DNA from: Candidatus Zixiibacteriota bacterium
GTDB lineage: Bacteria > Zixibacteria > MSB-5A5 > CAIYYT01
DNA: 5,652 nt
Assembly (NCBI GenBank): GCA_026397575.1
Contig: JAPLUP010000532.1
Span: 1-5,652 of the forward strand
Reading direction: 5' to 3'
This document shows, in pieces, positions 5,169 to 5,652 of this stretch; within the stretch, counting starts at the first letter, position 1; every line of letters begins with the position of its first letter. The notes below the pieces were generated by a model, which saw only the letters and a list, made by a program, of their open reading frames with translations, was not told the origin of the DNA and did not search any database. A program made the position numbers and the translations under genes.

Positions 5169-5195
5169 CGTAAGTCCACCAGCTCCCCGTAAGTC
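5169..5195. repeat. Short direct repeat downstream of typA
   Basis: CGTAAGTC occurs at 5169-5176 and 5188-5195, 19 nt apart, each followed by a CACC-like sequence. It lies in the typA 3' region. Two copies of 8 bases are weak evidence and no function is proposed. Confidence 0.25.
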
Positions 5196-5236
5196 ACCCT
5201 CAGTCTAAGTTAGCGCCGGCTTGGAGGGCAGGCAGA

Positions 5237-5652
5237 TCACACTGCCGGAGGAGCCGGAGCGGCACTGAACCCCGGCATGAGTCCAACCTGAATTTTCTGC
5301 TCCCGTTTCCGCCGGTCGGAATCGAGAATCGCTTTACGCATCCGAATCGTCTTTGATGTCACTTCTACCAACTCGTCTGCCCTAATCCACTCCATCGCCT
5401 GCTCCAGCGTCATCTTGCGCGGCACATCGAGCGAGACGGCGATATCCTTAGTGGATGACCGGTGATTGGTCAGTTTCTTGCGTTTGGTCGGATTGCACGG
5501 CAGATCATCCGGGCGCGAATTCTCTCCCACAATTTGGCCGTTGTAGATCCGTTCGGTCGGTTCCACAAAAATCACCGCTCGCTCCTGCAATCCTTCAATC
5601 GCATAGGCCGTCGCCGGTCCGGTCTCCATGCTGACGACCGAACCCCGGTTGC
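5237..5652 (-). CDS. typA: Ribosome-associated GTPase TypA/BipA, C-terminal part (5' end outside window)
   Basis: The frame is open to the right edge; 138 residues are visible, starting NRGSVVSMETGPATAYA and ending at TGA (5237-5239). TypA is a translational GTPase related to EF-G and LepA that binds 70S ribosomes and affects assembly and growth under stress or cold. The visible part is the family-specific C-terminal domain. Its hallmarks are SMETG-x-ATAYA, LQERAVIFVEP, YNGQIVGENSR, NPTKRKKLTN-x-RSS, PRKMTLEQAMEWI and DELVEVTSKTIRMRK. The GTP-binding G motifs lie outside the window. The last residues (GLMPGFSAAPAPPAV) form a Pro/Ala-rich tail beyond the usual basic end. The ATG at 5629 is an internal Met, not the start. 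It is unrelated in function to the envelope genes and separated from them by 459 nt. Confidence 0.93.
   Translation of the reverse strand, partial: NRGSVVSMETGPATAYAIEGLQERAVIFVEPTERIYNGQIVGENSRPDDLPCNPTKRKKLTNHRSSTKDIAVSLDVPRKMTLEQAMEWIRADELVEVTSKTIRMRKAILDSDRRKREQKIQVGLMPGFSAAPAPPAV

Noticed and set aside
4778..5236. CRISPR array, mobile element ends or a transposase fragment in the longest gene-free stretch
   Set aside because: There is no regularly spaced repeat series, no terminal inverted repeats with duplications and no transposase motif; only the short 8-nt direct repeat and the tRNA-like element stand out.
5237..5629. A complete 130-aa gene starting at 5629
   Set aside because: The frame continues to the window edge with TypA sequence (NRGSVVS before the Met), so this is the C-terminal part of a larger gene.

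Overview
The window looks like chromosomal DNA of a Gram-negative, probably uncultured bacterium from the Bacteroidota/FCB neighbourhood or a related candidate phylum (Zixibacteria, KSB1, Marinimicrobia or similar). The grounds are secreted proteins with an NYPNPFNP...STGVYLYR...K-K-LLIK sorting tail, a FISUMP domain, a PorT-like beta-barrel, an outer-membrane phospholipase A and a lipoprotein with PD40/TolB-like repeats. The phylum is inferred from protein style only.

Layout. On the + strand, positions 1-102 hold the last 33 codons of a secreted protein. After a 22-nt gap comes a complete paralogue (125-1141) with a FISUMP domain and the same kind of tail. A 377-nt gap (1142-1518) follows, with two inverted repeats but no convincing gene. 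From 1519 to 4777 everything lies on the - strand. In transcription order this is a broken PD40-repeat lipoprotein gene (4777-4293), a PorT-like beta-barrel (4270-3557), a barrel with a small N-terminal SH3/LSm-like segment (3438-2494) and phospholipase A, pldA (2337-1519). The gaps are 22, 118 and 156 nt, so one envelope transcript is possible but not shown. From 4778 to 5236 there is no protein gene. This stretch contains a + strand tRNA-like sequence (5036-5120) that lacks a usable anticodon loop and has an oversized T arm, followed at once by a 7-bp hairpin. From 5237 to the right edge is the C-terminal part of the ribosome-associated GTPase TypA/BipA on the - strand.

How the genes fit together. 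Apart from typA, every protein is predicted to be exported to the cell surface, the outer membrane or the periplasmic face of a membrane. The - strand genes look like an envelope cluster, but only pldA has a definable enzyme activity. Signs of decay and rearrangement are concentrated around 3440-5140: the PD40 gene has lost about 43 nt, a gene-leader sequence is repeated on both sides of the PorT-like gene, and the tRNA is degenerate.

I see no CRISPR array, transposase, integrase, toxin-antitoxin pair or recognisable defence system. I do not claim a new biological system. The items most worth checking are the tRNA remnant, the repeated leader with its possible micro-ORF, and the structured intergenic repeats.
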